DNA of 64,000 nt, taken from assembly GCF_007565055.1 (NCBI RefSeq), contig NC_044559.1:104244759-104308758 (forward strand). The letters are read 5' to 3'. Of the stretch, positions 11,238 through 19,471 are shown piece after piece. Both the position numbers and the translations under genes were made by a program. Below the pieces are notes generated by a model. That model was given only the letters and a program-made list of their open reading frames with translations, was not told the origin of the DNA and did not search any database. Source of the stretch: Rhinopithecus roxellana (taxonomy: Eukaryota; Chordata; Mammalia; Primates; Cercopithecidae). Numbering within the stretch: position 1 is the stretch's first letter; each line of letters starts with the position of its first letter.

Positions 11238-11255
11238 TGGCGCAGCGAGCAGGGT
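11238..11255 (+). other. Primer-binding site
   Basis: The site begins TGGCGC two bases after the LTR end, the expected position for annealing of a tRNA 3' CCA end. The first six bases fit the tRNA-Lys type used by many betaretroviruses. The rest (agcgagcagggt) does not match the usual Lys1,2 site, so the primer tRNA is unassigned. Confidence 0.65.
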
Positions 11256-11257
11256 GC

Positions 11258-11268
11258 ACAGGGTGAGT
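11258..11268 (+). promoter_or_regulatory. Probable major splice donor of the proviral leader
   Basis: ACAGG|GTGAGT at 11259-11268 is a near-perfect 5' splice site, with the exon ending at 11262. It sits between the primer-binding site and gag, where the donor for spliced env RNA is expected. The likely partner acceptor is at 16396-16397. Confidence 0.6.
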
Positions 11269-11362
11269 AGTGGGGAACAAGAAGGGGAACCCCCTAGGAG
11301 TGGGTAAAACCCGGAACTCATTAAGGGGAAATCATTAAGGGGAACCTTCTTAAGCTTTCATT

Positions 11363-13081
11363 ATGGGGAATTCCAGTTCCTTGGCCTCAGAATATTTAAG
11401 GTTATTACAAGGGCTTTTATTTTCGATTGGGGTTGATGTAAAAGAGAGAACTTTGCGGAAATTGTTTGCTCATGTGGAACAACATTGCTCTTGGTTTCAA
11501 TATCAAACTGAAGTACAATTAAATAAGCGAGAGTGGCAACAGGTTGTTAAGACCCTTCGTCAAGCGCATCAGCGCGGCGATGTAATGTCAGCACCTTTGT
11601 GGGCCCTTTGTGCCTCTATTACTCAGGCTTTGGAGCTCTTAGAGACAGACTCTGAAAAGGGAGAAGGCGGGGATGAGGAGTCTTTGAAGTCTCCGATAGC
11701 CATTTCCCCTCCTTTAGATAATTCTGTAACTGAAGGAGAAGGTCCTTTGTGTGATAATGTGTCTCATGAAAAGGAATCAGAAATTCAAAAGGAGCTTCAG
11801 CCGGTTGTTCAATTGTTACAACAAATTTTACAATTGCAGTTATCTCCCCCTCAACCTTCTCCTCCACCCACTCCTGTTTTTACTTTTCCCGTGGTTCATC
11901 CACCCCCATCAGTACCTAAGGAGGAGGAGGACAGTTTTCCCCCACCGCCACCACCACCGCCGGTGGAAATGCTGCCTCGTTTAGGCACGGTTTTTGCTGT
12001 TCCTGCTTCTACTGCTAAAGCTGTAATTAAGGTATTGGATTCTCCAGAGGATGAGGATCCTTTACAATTGTTCCCCATTATTAGGCAACCTTTTGGTCCT
12101 AATGACCAATTTCCTCAAGGGGGTATAAATGTAAAGTATAATGTTCTTCAATTTAAGTTTCTTAAAGAAATGAAGGCAGCTGTTGCTAATTATGGCCCTC
12201 AATCTCCTTTTGTCATGGCGCTTCTAGATTCTTTCTCCTCTGATAATTTGTTTTTGCTTCTTGATTGGGAGACTTTGGGGAAGGCTGTTTTGGACCGCTC
12301 TCAGTGGCTTCAGCTACGCAGTTGGTGGCTGGAAGATGCTAAAAAACAGGCCCACCGTATTGCTGCTAAAAATCCTCCAGAGCCAACAGAGGAGCAATTA
12401 ACAGATACTGGTTAGTTTGCTACCATAGCGGCTCAATCTGGACTAGATGATATGGCATTATCACAAGTTAAAGGACTGTTTTTAAAGGGTTGGTGTAAAG
12501 TAGAATCATCGGGGAAAGCTGCCTTGTCTTTTGTTAAGGTTTTGCAGAGTGCCAATAAACTTCATCTTGATTTTGTTGCTCGGCTCCAAGATGCTGTAAT
12601 AAAGACTGTGGGTAACGGGGCAGCAGGCAAAATCCTGGTAACCACACTAGCTTTTGAGAATGCTAATCAGGAATGTCAGAGGTTGTTGCGTCCTCTAAAA
12701 GCTACTGGAAACTTACAAATAGAAGATTTTATTAGAGCCTGTGCAGGAGTGGGAGGGGCTGCCTACAACGCTCAGTTGTTTGCTGGAGCTTTATCTAAGG
12801 CATTCATGGGAAAAAAGGGAGTTTGCTTTCAATGTGGAAAGACCGGTCATTTTAAAAAGGAGTGCCGTAAGTTCTCTAATAGGAGTGACTCCTCCAAAGT
12901 AGAATTTAAAAAGCTTCCTACTGAGCCCTGTCGTCGTTGTGGCAAAGGACGACACTGGACTAATGAATGTCACTCTAAGGTGGATAAAAACGGTAACTCT
13001 CTCATTTCCGGATCGGGAAACTTGCAGAGGGGCCCTTCAGCTTGGGGCCCCAACAACAATACAAGCCCTCTTCATTTGTAA
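11363..13081 (+). pseudogene. gag: gag polyprotein, one premature stop
   Basis: Gag forms the virion shell and packages RNA. The frame starts MGNSS, with a Gly2 suited to myristoylation, and continues as matrix. A proline-rich spacer with an eight-proline run (about residues 195-202) follows, then capsid. After the stop come the rest of capsid, with a major-homology-like region around 12553-12690, and nucleocapsid with two CX2CX4HX4C zinc knuckles (12830-12871 and 12929-12970). A TAG at 12413-12415 cuts the frame after 350 codons. The frame is otherwise open to TAA at 13079-13081, for about 572 codons in all, which is near normal betaretroviral length. The end overlaps the pro frame and carries the frameshift signal. 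The truncated 350-codon product would lack most of capsid and all of nucleocapsid. Confidence 0.93.
13015..13051 (+). promoter_or_regulatory. gag-pro -1 frameshift signal (GGGAAAC plus GC stem)
   Basis: The heptamer GGGAAAC at 13015-13021 is in the correct X XXY YYZ phase of the gag frame. It is the same heptamer known from the gag-pro site of simian type D viruses. Seven bases downstream, ggggccc (13029-13035) can pair with gggcccc (13045-13051) to form a GC-rich stem. The pro frame opens at 12997, just upstream, and continues after the slip. Spacing and stem agree with known betaretroviral pseudoknot signals. The second pseudoknot stem was not worked out. Confidence 0.85.
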
Positions 13082-13539
13082 TTTCCAGTCAGCTCGGGAG
13101 TCCAGCATCAGCAAGCCATTCAATCAATGTTAACTCCCAATTTTTAGTAGCTCAGCTTTTCTCTGCTACTTCCGGTAGCGCCGCTGCTGATGTAGCGATT
13201 TTACAGGCTGTTGAACTCACCCCAGAAATGGGAGTTGTTAAATTGGCTACAGGTGTTTTTGGGCCATTACCTCCACATACTGTTGGATTGCTTATAGGAC
13301 GAAGTAGTAGCATTTTACAGGGTTTACAAGTTCATTTGGGTGTTATAGATTCTGATTATAAAGGGGAAATTCAAATTATGGCTCAGGCTCATAAACCTAT
13401 ATCCCTGAAAGAGGGGCAGCGAATTGCACAACTCCTTGTACTACCCTATTTTCAGTTTCCTTCATGGAGGCAAGAAAGAACCGGAGGTTTTGGAAGCACG
13501 GGTAAACATATTTTTTGGGAAACTTTAGTAACTCAATAA
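13021..13539 (+). pseudogene. dUTPase domain of the pro frame, itself uninterrupted
   Basis: dUTPase hydrolyses dUTP to dUMP and limits uracil in viral DNA. In betaretroviruses it is made as part of Gag-Pro by frameshifting. The frame is open from 12997, with an internal ATG at 13042. It shows the five family motifs in order: AAADVAI (motif 1), GRSSSI (2), GVIDSDYKGE (3, with the catalytic Asp-Tyr region), GQRIAQLLVLPY (4) and TGGFGSTG (5). The core is about 140 residues, a normal trimeric dUTPase length. A TAA at 13537-13539 ends the frame just after motif 5, so the protease that normally follows is cut off. This domain looks the best preserved part of the provirus. Confidence 0.9.
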
Positions 13540-13911
13540 AAACCCCTGTTTCCCCTCGAAGTAGAGGGACAAATTTTTCAGGGCTTGGTTGACACTGGAG
13601 CTGACGTTTCTATTATTGCCTCTGATCAATGGCCTTTGCAATGGCCTAAACGGCCTGTTGCTGTTTCTCTTACAGGATTAGGTTCCGCCTCTGAGGTGTA
13701 TCAAAGTTCTCAATCCTTAAATTGCCGAGGGCCGGATGGTCAAGTGGCCCAAGTTCAGTTTTATATTGTTCCTATTGCCATAAACTTATGGGGCCGAGAT
13801 TTATTGCAACAATTTGGAGCTTTTGTTTCTATTCCTCATGTCTCTAATTCTGCCAAGAATATGATGTTCCGCATGGGCCACAATCCCCTTGAAAAATCTT
13901 TAAACATGTAG
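13540..13911 (+). pseudogene. pro: Retroviral aspartic protease, separated by an upstream stop
   Basis: The protease cleaves Gag and Pol polyproteins as a homodimer. The frame is the same as the dUTPase frame but lies after the TAA at 13537. The catalytic motif is LVDTGADVSI at about 13588-13617, and a second conserved block, LWGRDLL, is at about 13786-13806. The frame has no stop from 13540 to the TAG at 13909-13911 and ends in the pro-pol slip site. The catalytic Asp-Thr-Gly is intact, but translation from the gag-pro shift would stop before reaching it. Confidence 0.9.
13899..13905 (+). promoter_or_regulatory. pro-pol -1 frameshift site TTTAAAC
   Basis: The heptamer TTTAAAC lies in the X XXY YYZ phase of the pro frame, two codons before the pro stop TAG (13909-13911). 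The -1 frame is open downstream into the start of reverse transcriptase. A strong downstream hairpin is not obvious by eye. The heptamer is among the most efficient known slip sites and differs from the pro-pol heptamers I know from MMTV and Mason-Pfizer virus. Confidence 0.8.
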
Positions 13912-14090
13912 CCACTGTGCAGCAGCCTCAAGCCCTTCCTTTGACTTGGAAAACTAATGTTCCTATATGGATTAAACAGTGGTCTTTAACACGTAAAAAG
14001 CTTAAGGCCTTGGAAAACTTGGTTCAGGAACAATTATCCTTAGGCCATATAGAGCCTAGTACTTCTCCACGGAATTCCCCTGTCTTCGTG

Positions 14091-14126
14091 TAAAAAAAAA
14101 AAAAAGAAAAGAAAAGAAAAAAAAAA
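14091..14126 (+). repeat. A-rich microsatellite inside the reverse transcriptase frame
   Basis: About 36 bases of A-runs broken by single Gs (the aaaagaaaag pattern) lie where pol normally encodes a short lysine-rich stretch. The tract brings a stop at its first codon and shifts the frame. It reads as expansion of a short A-run after integration. Confidence 0.8.
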
Positions 14127-16157
14127 GTAAATGGAAACTATTAACAGATCTTCGTGCTATTAATGCATGTATTCAACCCATGGGATCCTTACAACCTGGC
14201 CTTCCTAACCCTTTTATGATTCCTCAAGATTGGTTGCTCATGGTTATTAATTTAAAGGATTGTTTTTTCTCTATTCCTTTGGATCAAAAGGATTGTGAGC
14301 GTTTTGCCTTCTCTGTCCCTGTTTTTAATAATTCTCAGCCACTTTCTCGATATCAGTGGAAGGTTTTACCTCAAGGAATGTTAAACAGCCCTACCTTGTG
14401 TCAAGAATTTGTCCATCGGGCTCTGGATCCTGTTCAAAAGTGTCACCCTTCTGTTCTTTTATATCATTATATGGATGACATTCTTCTTGCTGCACCTACT
14501 AAAGAAAAGCAGCAAGATGCTTTCGCATCGTTACAAACTCAGCTTTCTTTATACTCACTTAATACAGCCCCAGAAAAAATTCAAGTGGATTTTCCTATTC
14601 AATATTTAGGTTATGCCTTGGGACCACAAAATATTCGACCCAAAAGATTCAAATTCGATGTGATCATTTAAAAACATTAAATGACTTTCAAAAGCTTTTA
14701 GGAGATATTAATTGGATGCGTCCTGTTTTAGGAATACCAACGTATCAGTTACAACATCTTTTTTCTATTCTAGAAGGAAACAGTCACTTGGACAGCCCAC
14801 GTCATTTAACTCCTTTGGCTTTACAGGAACTCCAGCTGGTAGAAGAGCAGCTTCAAAAAGCCCATTTACATTATATCCTTCCCGACGTTCCCCTTTCCTT
14901 TTGTTTATTTCATACTTTGCATTCTCCTACAGGTATGATTCATCAAACAAATCGGCCATTAGAATGGATTTTTTTATCCAACAAAACATCTAAACGCTTG
15001 ACTACTTATATCGATCGTTTAGCTAAATTGATCATCAAAGGACGACATCGCTGTCGACAACTCTGGGGAGGAAATCCTTCCTTCATTATTTCTCAATTTA
15101 CTCATAGTCAGATTACTTATCTTCTTGCCACTTCTGATTCTTGGCAAGTTGCTTGCGCTTCATTTGTCAGACAATTTTCTACCCAATATCCTAAGTCTCC
15201 GATTTTTTCATTCTTTAGGCAGCATTCTGTATTGCCCTTCTCACCAATATCTATATTTCCTGTTTAAGGTCCTACTTTTTTCACTGATACTAGTAGTAGT
15301 GGTAAAGCTGAATATTGGAGTGTTCATCAATCTCGAGTTACAGTTTATTCTTATCCCTTGGTGCAACAGGGAAAATTGTTTGCTATTTTCATGGTCTTAC
15401 TTGATTTCCCTTCCACCAGTTGTAACATTGTTAGTGATTCTCAATACGCCATCTATGTTACTTCTTATATTTCTCAAGCCACTCTACCTCTTTGTGCTAC
15501 TTCTTCTCTTCAAAAACTTTTTTCTTTGTTGTCTTCTACTTTGAGCCAACGTCGAGCTCCTTTATTCATCACTCATCTTCGTTCTCATTCTCAACTTCCT
15601 GGACCATTAGTTCATGGTAATGCTCAGATTGATTCACTTTTAATCGGCCACCTACAGGCTGCAGAACAAGAACATGCTCTACATCACACTAATAGTTCTG
15701 GTCTTCAATGACGATTTCATTTAACTCGTAAACAAGCTCGTTCTCTTATTCGAGCTTGTCCTTCTTGTGCTCCTTTGAGCATTCCATCTTTCCATCCTGG
15801 GGTTAATCCGCGAGGTACTCAAGTTAATCAGATTTGGCAAATGGATGTCACACACGTCCCTTCTTTTGGACGATTAAAGTCTGTTCATCATACCATTGAT
15901 ACTTTCTCTCATTTTCAATGGGCAACTCCTTTGCCATCTGAAAAAGCTGATTCTGTTATTACTCATCTCTTAGCTTGTTTCGCCATCATGGGCATTCCTC
16001 TAATACTTAAAACTGATAATGCCCCTGTCTATGTTTCTTGTAAGTTACAAGTTTTCTTACAGCAATACAATATTCAACATCTCACCGGTATCCCGGGCAA
16101 CAGTCAAGGTCAAGCCATCATTGAGCGCGCAAATTTAACCTTAAAAACTCAACTGCT

Positions 16158-16178
16158 AAAACAAAAAAGGGGGAAATG
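16158..16178 (+). other. Internal copy of the polypurine tract, in integrase
   Basis: Twenty-one bases around the purine run AAAAAAGGGGGAAA are identical to 18174-18194, the 3' polypurine tract. They fall in the integrase frame at the point where it changes frame. Lentiviruses use a central polypurine tract as a second plus-strand primer site; whether this one acted so is inference. Confidence 0.6.
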
Positions 16179-16381
16179 AGTCCCCCAGAAATCAGATTTT
16201 AAAGGTTTTGTTTACCTTAAATTTTTTGAATCAATGAGGACAATTGCAGGACTCCGCTGCCGTAACTCATCTTTCCTCACCTCCCTCGACAATAGTCCCC
16301 GCTGATAATTTAAAGGTTTGGCATCCTAATGAAGAAGGTAAGTATGCACAGGGGCAAGTTCTAAAACAGGGACGGGGCTAT

Positions 16382-16398
16382 GCTCTTGTCCTTACAGG
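16382..16398 (+). promoter_or_regulatory. Probable env splice acceptor
   Basis: A pyrimidine-rich gctcttgtccttacag|g ends in AG at 16396-16397, 66 bases before the env ATG at 16464. This placement suits the subgenomic env mRNA joined to the leader donor at 11262. Inferred from sequence only. Confidence 0.5.
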
Positions 16399-16463
16399 GA
16401 GCGGACCTGAGTGGTTTCCTACAAGGCGACTGAAACCCTGTTGAAAAGAAAACTGGACTCAGC

Positions 16464-18253
16464 ATGCATCTATTCCTTTGCTGGATGTGTCTCAGCAGGG
16501 GATTTATTTCCCTTAGTGAGGCTTTGTATGAATATTGGACTTATATTCCCTTTCCACCCTTGTATCAGGGAGTCGCCTGGGGGGAGGCAGAAGTTAAGGT
16601 TTTCACCAATGACACTACATGGATGCCGTCCCCCTATATGGACAAGGACAACATAGAACGGGAAACGGGAATAATAAACAGCATATACCAATTTGGAGTG
16701 GAAGGACTTCCGAATTGCATGGGAAATAGTCCTCATTGTCTCTGGAAATCGCATGAAGCTTGGGCTGTTCGCTATAATCATAGCCATGTGGCTGCCAATA
16801 CTGTTATTATTGTAACTAGAAGTTTTCATTATAATCATACTGTATATATTAATGAGACTATTCCTAGTTCCTTACCTTTTTGTCCTATTCCAGAGGTTTC
16901 CCCTAATATTGAGGTATTGGAGTGGCAACATTGTCGGGGAACTAAGCCCCGGATTTTATTAGAATATAATGGGCTGCAAGTAATTGATTGGAGTGTGCAC
17001 GGTGATTTTCAAACAAAATTTAGTCACATACCTTTGAAATGGCACCGAGTAAATAAAAGTATTGTTGCTGACGGTAATGAAACTTTGGTATGGTGTGAAG
17101 GAGGCTTGTTGCCACCTATGCCTCATCTTAAATACTCTTTACAAGTACAAAGTCATCTTTGGAAGTTATTAGCTGCAGGTGATGCTATTAGTACTTCTGT
17201 GGGGAATATGTCCCTTAATCTTTCTAACCCGAATAACCCCTTTCATATTCAATTACATCAGAATGTCTCCTGATATATTATTGCTTGTGTCCGAAAGCCT
17301 TACCTATTGTTAGCAGGAAATTTAATATGGGATAATGATACGGGGATTGTTAATTGTAAAGATACCTGTACATTTTTGTCTTGCCTCAATCATTCCTGGT
17401 GGCGCAGTTTTACGGGGGATATTTATATCCTCAGGGCTCATAAGGAAATTTGGCTACCTGTCAACCTACGCGACCATGGGGGGCATCACCTCTTGAGACT
17501 TATATTTGGACTTCCCTTCAGCGGACCCGTCGTGCCCTTGGACTTATAATTGCCTTGGTGATGAGCCTTGTTGCCATTGCCTCCACTGCGGCTGTGGCAG
17601 GGCTCGCGCTACATCAAGGCATACAAAATGCTGAATTTGTACAGCAATGGCACGAACAATCTCACCGGTTGTGGCTGCAACAACGGAACATCGACTCCCA
17701 ACTTGCTGAAAGATTGGAGAACGTGGAGCAAGCCTTAACGTGGCTTGGAGATCAGCTCACTGTCCTCAGTACTCGAATAACATTGCAATGTGATTGGAAC
17801 TCCACTCAATTTTGCGTAACACCTGTGTCTTTTAATGTTTCTCAGAATTGGACCGAAATCCGAAGATTATTAATAGGCCATAAAAATATGAGTTTGGACA
17901 TCCAAGAACTCACTCGAAACATTTCTGAAGCATTTCAACAACAATTACATGTATTGTCCGGAGCAGCTACTATGCAGGAGCTGGGTCAATGCCTTGCTGC
18001 TCTTAATCCATGGACCCAGATGAAAACATGGATTTCTACAATCTCTGGAAGTATATTGCTTTGGGTGCTTGGATTGAGTCTACTTCTCCTGGTAATCCGA
18101 TGCTCCCTCCGTCGCATCCCAAAACAAAAGAAAAACCAGGAACAAGTATGGGCTGCCTTTCTAAGATTGAGGCAAAACAAAAAAGGGGGAAATGCAGGGG
18201 CCATTGAAAACAATATGCTAAGAATGGATAAGGCTCAAGGACAGTATCTCTAG
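16464..18253 (+). pseudogene. env: env glycoprotein, one stop and one frame change
   Basis: Env mediates receptor binding and membrane fusion. The first part (16464-17273) has a hydrophobic signal-peptide-like start, many Asn-X-Ser/Thr sites and Cys residues, as in a surface subunit. A TGA at 17271-17273 interrupts it and the same frame then continues. The frame changes near a six-G run at 17478-17483. The transmembrane part follows in the second frame and is open from 17450 to 18253. It has a furin-type RTRR site (17522-17533), an alanine-rich fusion-peptide-like stretch, a heptad-like helix, a CX7C disulfide loop, and a membrane anchor near 18040-18100 followed by a basic tail. The stop at 18251 lies 59 bases inside the 3' LTR. 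The plan is HML/MMTV-like. Confidence 0.9.
18179..18192 (+). other. 3' polypurine tract
   Basis: The purine run AAAAAAGGGGGAAA ends directly before the 3' LTR start at 18193. This is where plus-strand DNA synthesis is primed in retroviruses. It also encodes part of the env tail. Confidence 0.92.
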
Positions 18254-18556
18254 CTAGTTGCACTTTTAATGAACTCCAGTAGTCAAGGACAGTATCTCTA
18301 GTTGAACTTTTAATGAACTCTAGTAGGCGCCAAGAAGGCAGACAAAATAAGAAAGAACTTAAAGACAAGGAACTAAGCAGAAGGTTACATCTGGGTGCAG
18401 AAAGTTTGTTTTGCATTGTGTTATTTTTGCTGACGTGGGATTTATGGAGTATAAATAAAGTGAGGCAGAGGCTCTAAGTGCGGCCGCCATGTTCTCTGTT
18501 TGTCTTTGTCTCTTGTGTCTGTTCATTCTCCACTACCCCCGGCACGGGCCCCAAGA
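18193..18556 (+). repeat. 3' LTR of the provirus (364 bp)
   Basis: The LTR has the same length and order of elements as the 5' LTR: U3 tandem units at 18236-18326, TATA at 18450-18457, AATAAA at 18454-18459, GCCGCCATGTT at 18483-18493. It ends CCCCAAGA before the target duplication. One of the differences from the 5' LTR turns TGAGGTGG into TGACGTGG at 18431-18438. Confidence 0.95.
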
Positions 18557-18562
18557 CATATA
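18557..18562. repeat. Provirus target-site duplication, right copy
   Basis: CATATA, an exact match to 10866-10871. Confidence 0.93.
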
Positions 18563-18800
18563 CATTTATATATATTTATATATTATACAGTGAGTTCAAA
18601 ATTGACAAAACTAAACTCTGGTGTTACTGATTACAGGGTTTCTGCCCAGAAGGAGCCATGAGTTATGCCCAGAAGGAGGCATGAAGTGCTAGCAATGTTC
18701 TGTTTCATGATAAAGGTTATGGATATACACATGTGTTCAGTTTGTAAAAATTCATTGAGTTACACGACTACGATTTTTCACTTTCTACAGTCTTCTATTA
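18563..18800 (+). repeat. L1M 3' UTR, right part
   Basis: This continues the L1M element broken at 10871, with gttcaaaattgacaaaacta, caatgttctgtttcatgata and aaaattcattgagttacacg in L1M order. 18800-18860 shows nothing recognisable. Confidence 0.75.
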
Positions 18801-18869
18801 TTCAATTAAGAGTTTACTACAGATCTTAATAGTAGTTATATAATAAGATAAATTTTTCTTTGATTCATG

Positions 18870-19465
18870 GTATTTCGCTGTATTTTTCTAATTATTTATG
18901 GTAAGTATTCCCTTTTTATGAGAGCTTTACTGAAATATAACTTACATAAGAAAAAATCAACTCATTTTAAGGGTACAATCCAAGATATAGAACATGTTCA
19001 TTTCCCCAAAATTTCACAGTGCCCTTTTGCTAACATTTCCCTGGGCCACTGTGGTCTGATCTCTCTTTACTTTCTGTTGCTACAGTTTTGCCTTTTCTGA
19101 AAATTCCACATAAATGAAAGTTTTTTGTGTCTGGCTTCTTTTACCTAGCATATTTTCAAGATCATGTTGCTGTGTGTATCAGTAGTTCTTTCCTTTCTAT
19201 TGTTGGGTTGAATTCCATTGTATAAATTATTGCATAATTTGCTTGCCTATTCATCAGCTAAAGAACTTTTGGGTTGTTTTCTTTTCTTTGGTCTTGTGAA
19301 TAAAGCTTCCAGGAGCATGTCAATACATTTCTCTTTCTTTGGGGCAGAAAACTAAGAGTAAATTTCTTAACTTTGCAATAAGCACATACTTAATTTTATA
19401 TGAAATTATCAAGTTATCTCAACAATGGCCATACCATTTGGGATTTTGTTTTGTTTTGTTTTGCC
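18870..19465 (-). repeat. Old L1 3' UTR fragment, inverted
   Basis: On the plus strand the text reads like an antisense L1M 3' region: gagctttactgaaatataac, atgttgctgtgtgtatcagt, gaataaagcttccaggagca. The younger L1 that follows at 19472 appears to be inserted next to or into it. Confidence 0.55.
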
Positions 19466-19471
19466 TTTTAC

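Larger units (their letters stand above)
13902..16444 (+). pseudogene. pol: pol (reverse transcriptase, RNase H, integrase), multiply broken
   Basis: Pol copies viral RNA into DNA and integrates it. Reverse transcriptase opens at 13902. An A-rich run (14092-14126) adds a stop at 14091 and changes the frame. The palm follows, with LKDCFFSIPL and the catalytic YMDD (14470-14481). A second frame change lies near 14640-14655. The connection domain ends at a TAA (15265-15267). RNase H follows (FTDTSSSGK, then a VSDSQYA block). A TGA at 15709-15711 lies before the integrase zinc-binding region. The integrase core keeps Asp (MDVTHV), Asp (KTDNAP) and Glu (IIERAN). A stop and frame change sit at 16174-16180, another TGA at 16235-16237, and the C-terminal domain ends at 16444. 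Catalytic residues survive, yet no functional polyprotein can be made. Confidence 0.92.
10872..18556 (+). mobile_element. Class II (betaretrovirus-like) endogenous provirus
   Basis: This is a 7,685-bp provirus with the order LTR, primer-binding site, gag, dUTPase-protease, pol, env, polypurine tract, LTR. Four features place it with class II ERVK/betaretroviruses: two Cys-His zinc knuckles in Gag, a dUTPase fused ahead of the protease, two successive -1 frameshifts (gag-pro, pro-pol), and a 6-bp target duplication. The env matches HML/MMTV-like env in its general plan rather than the gammaretrovirus-type env of simian type D viruses. The LTRs differ at about 13 of 364 positions by eye. Every long reading frame is broken at least once, so this copy cannot make a full set of proteins. 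It may be a monkey-lineage ERVK family, but the exact family was not determined. Confidence 0.95.

Noticed and set aside
12985..12991. TAAAAAC as the gag-pro slip site
   Set aside because: It is not X XXY YYZ, and the pro frame has a TAA at 12994-12996 just after it; GGGAAAC at 13015 fits fully.
16464..18253. Simian type D (gammaretrovirus-type) env
   Set aside because: The transmembrane part lacks the CX6CC and immunosuppressive-type block of that group and shows a CX7C loop with an HML-like layout.
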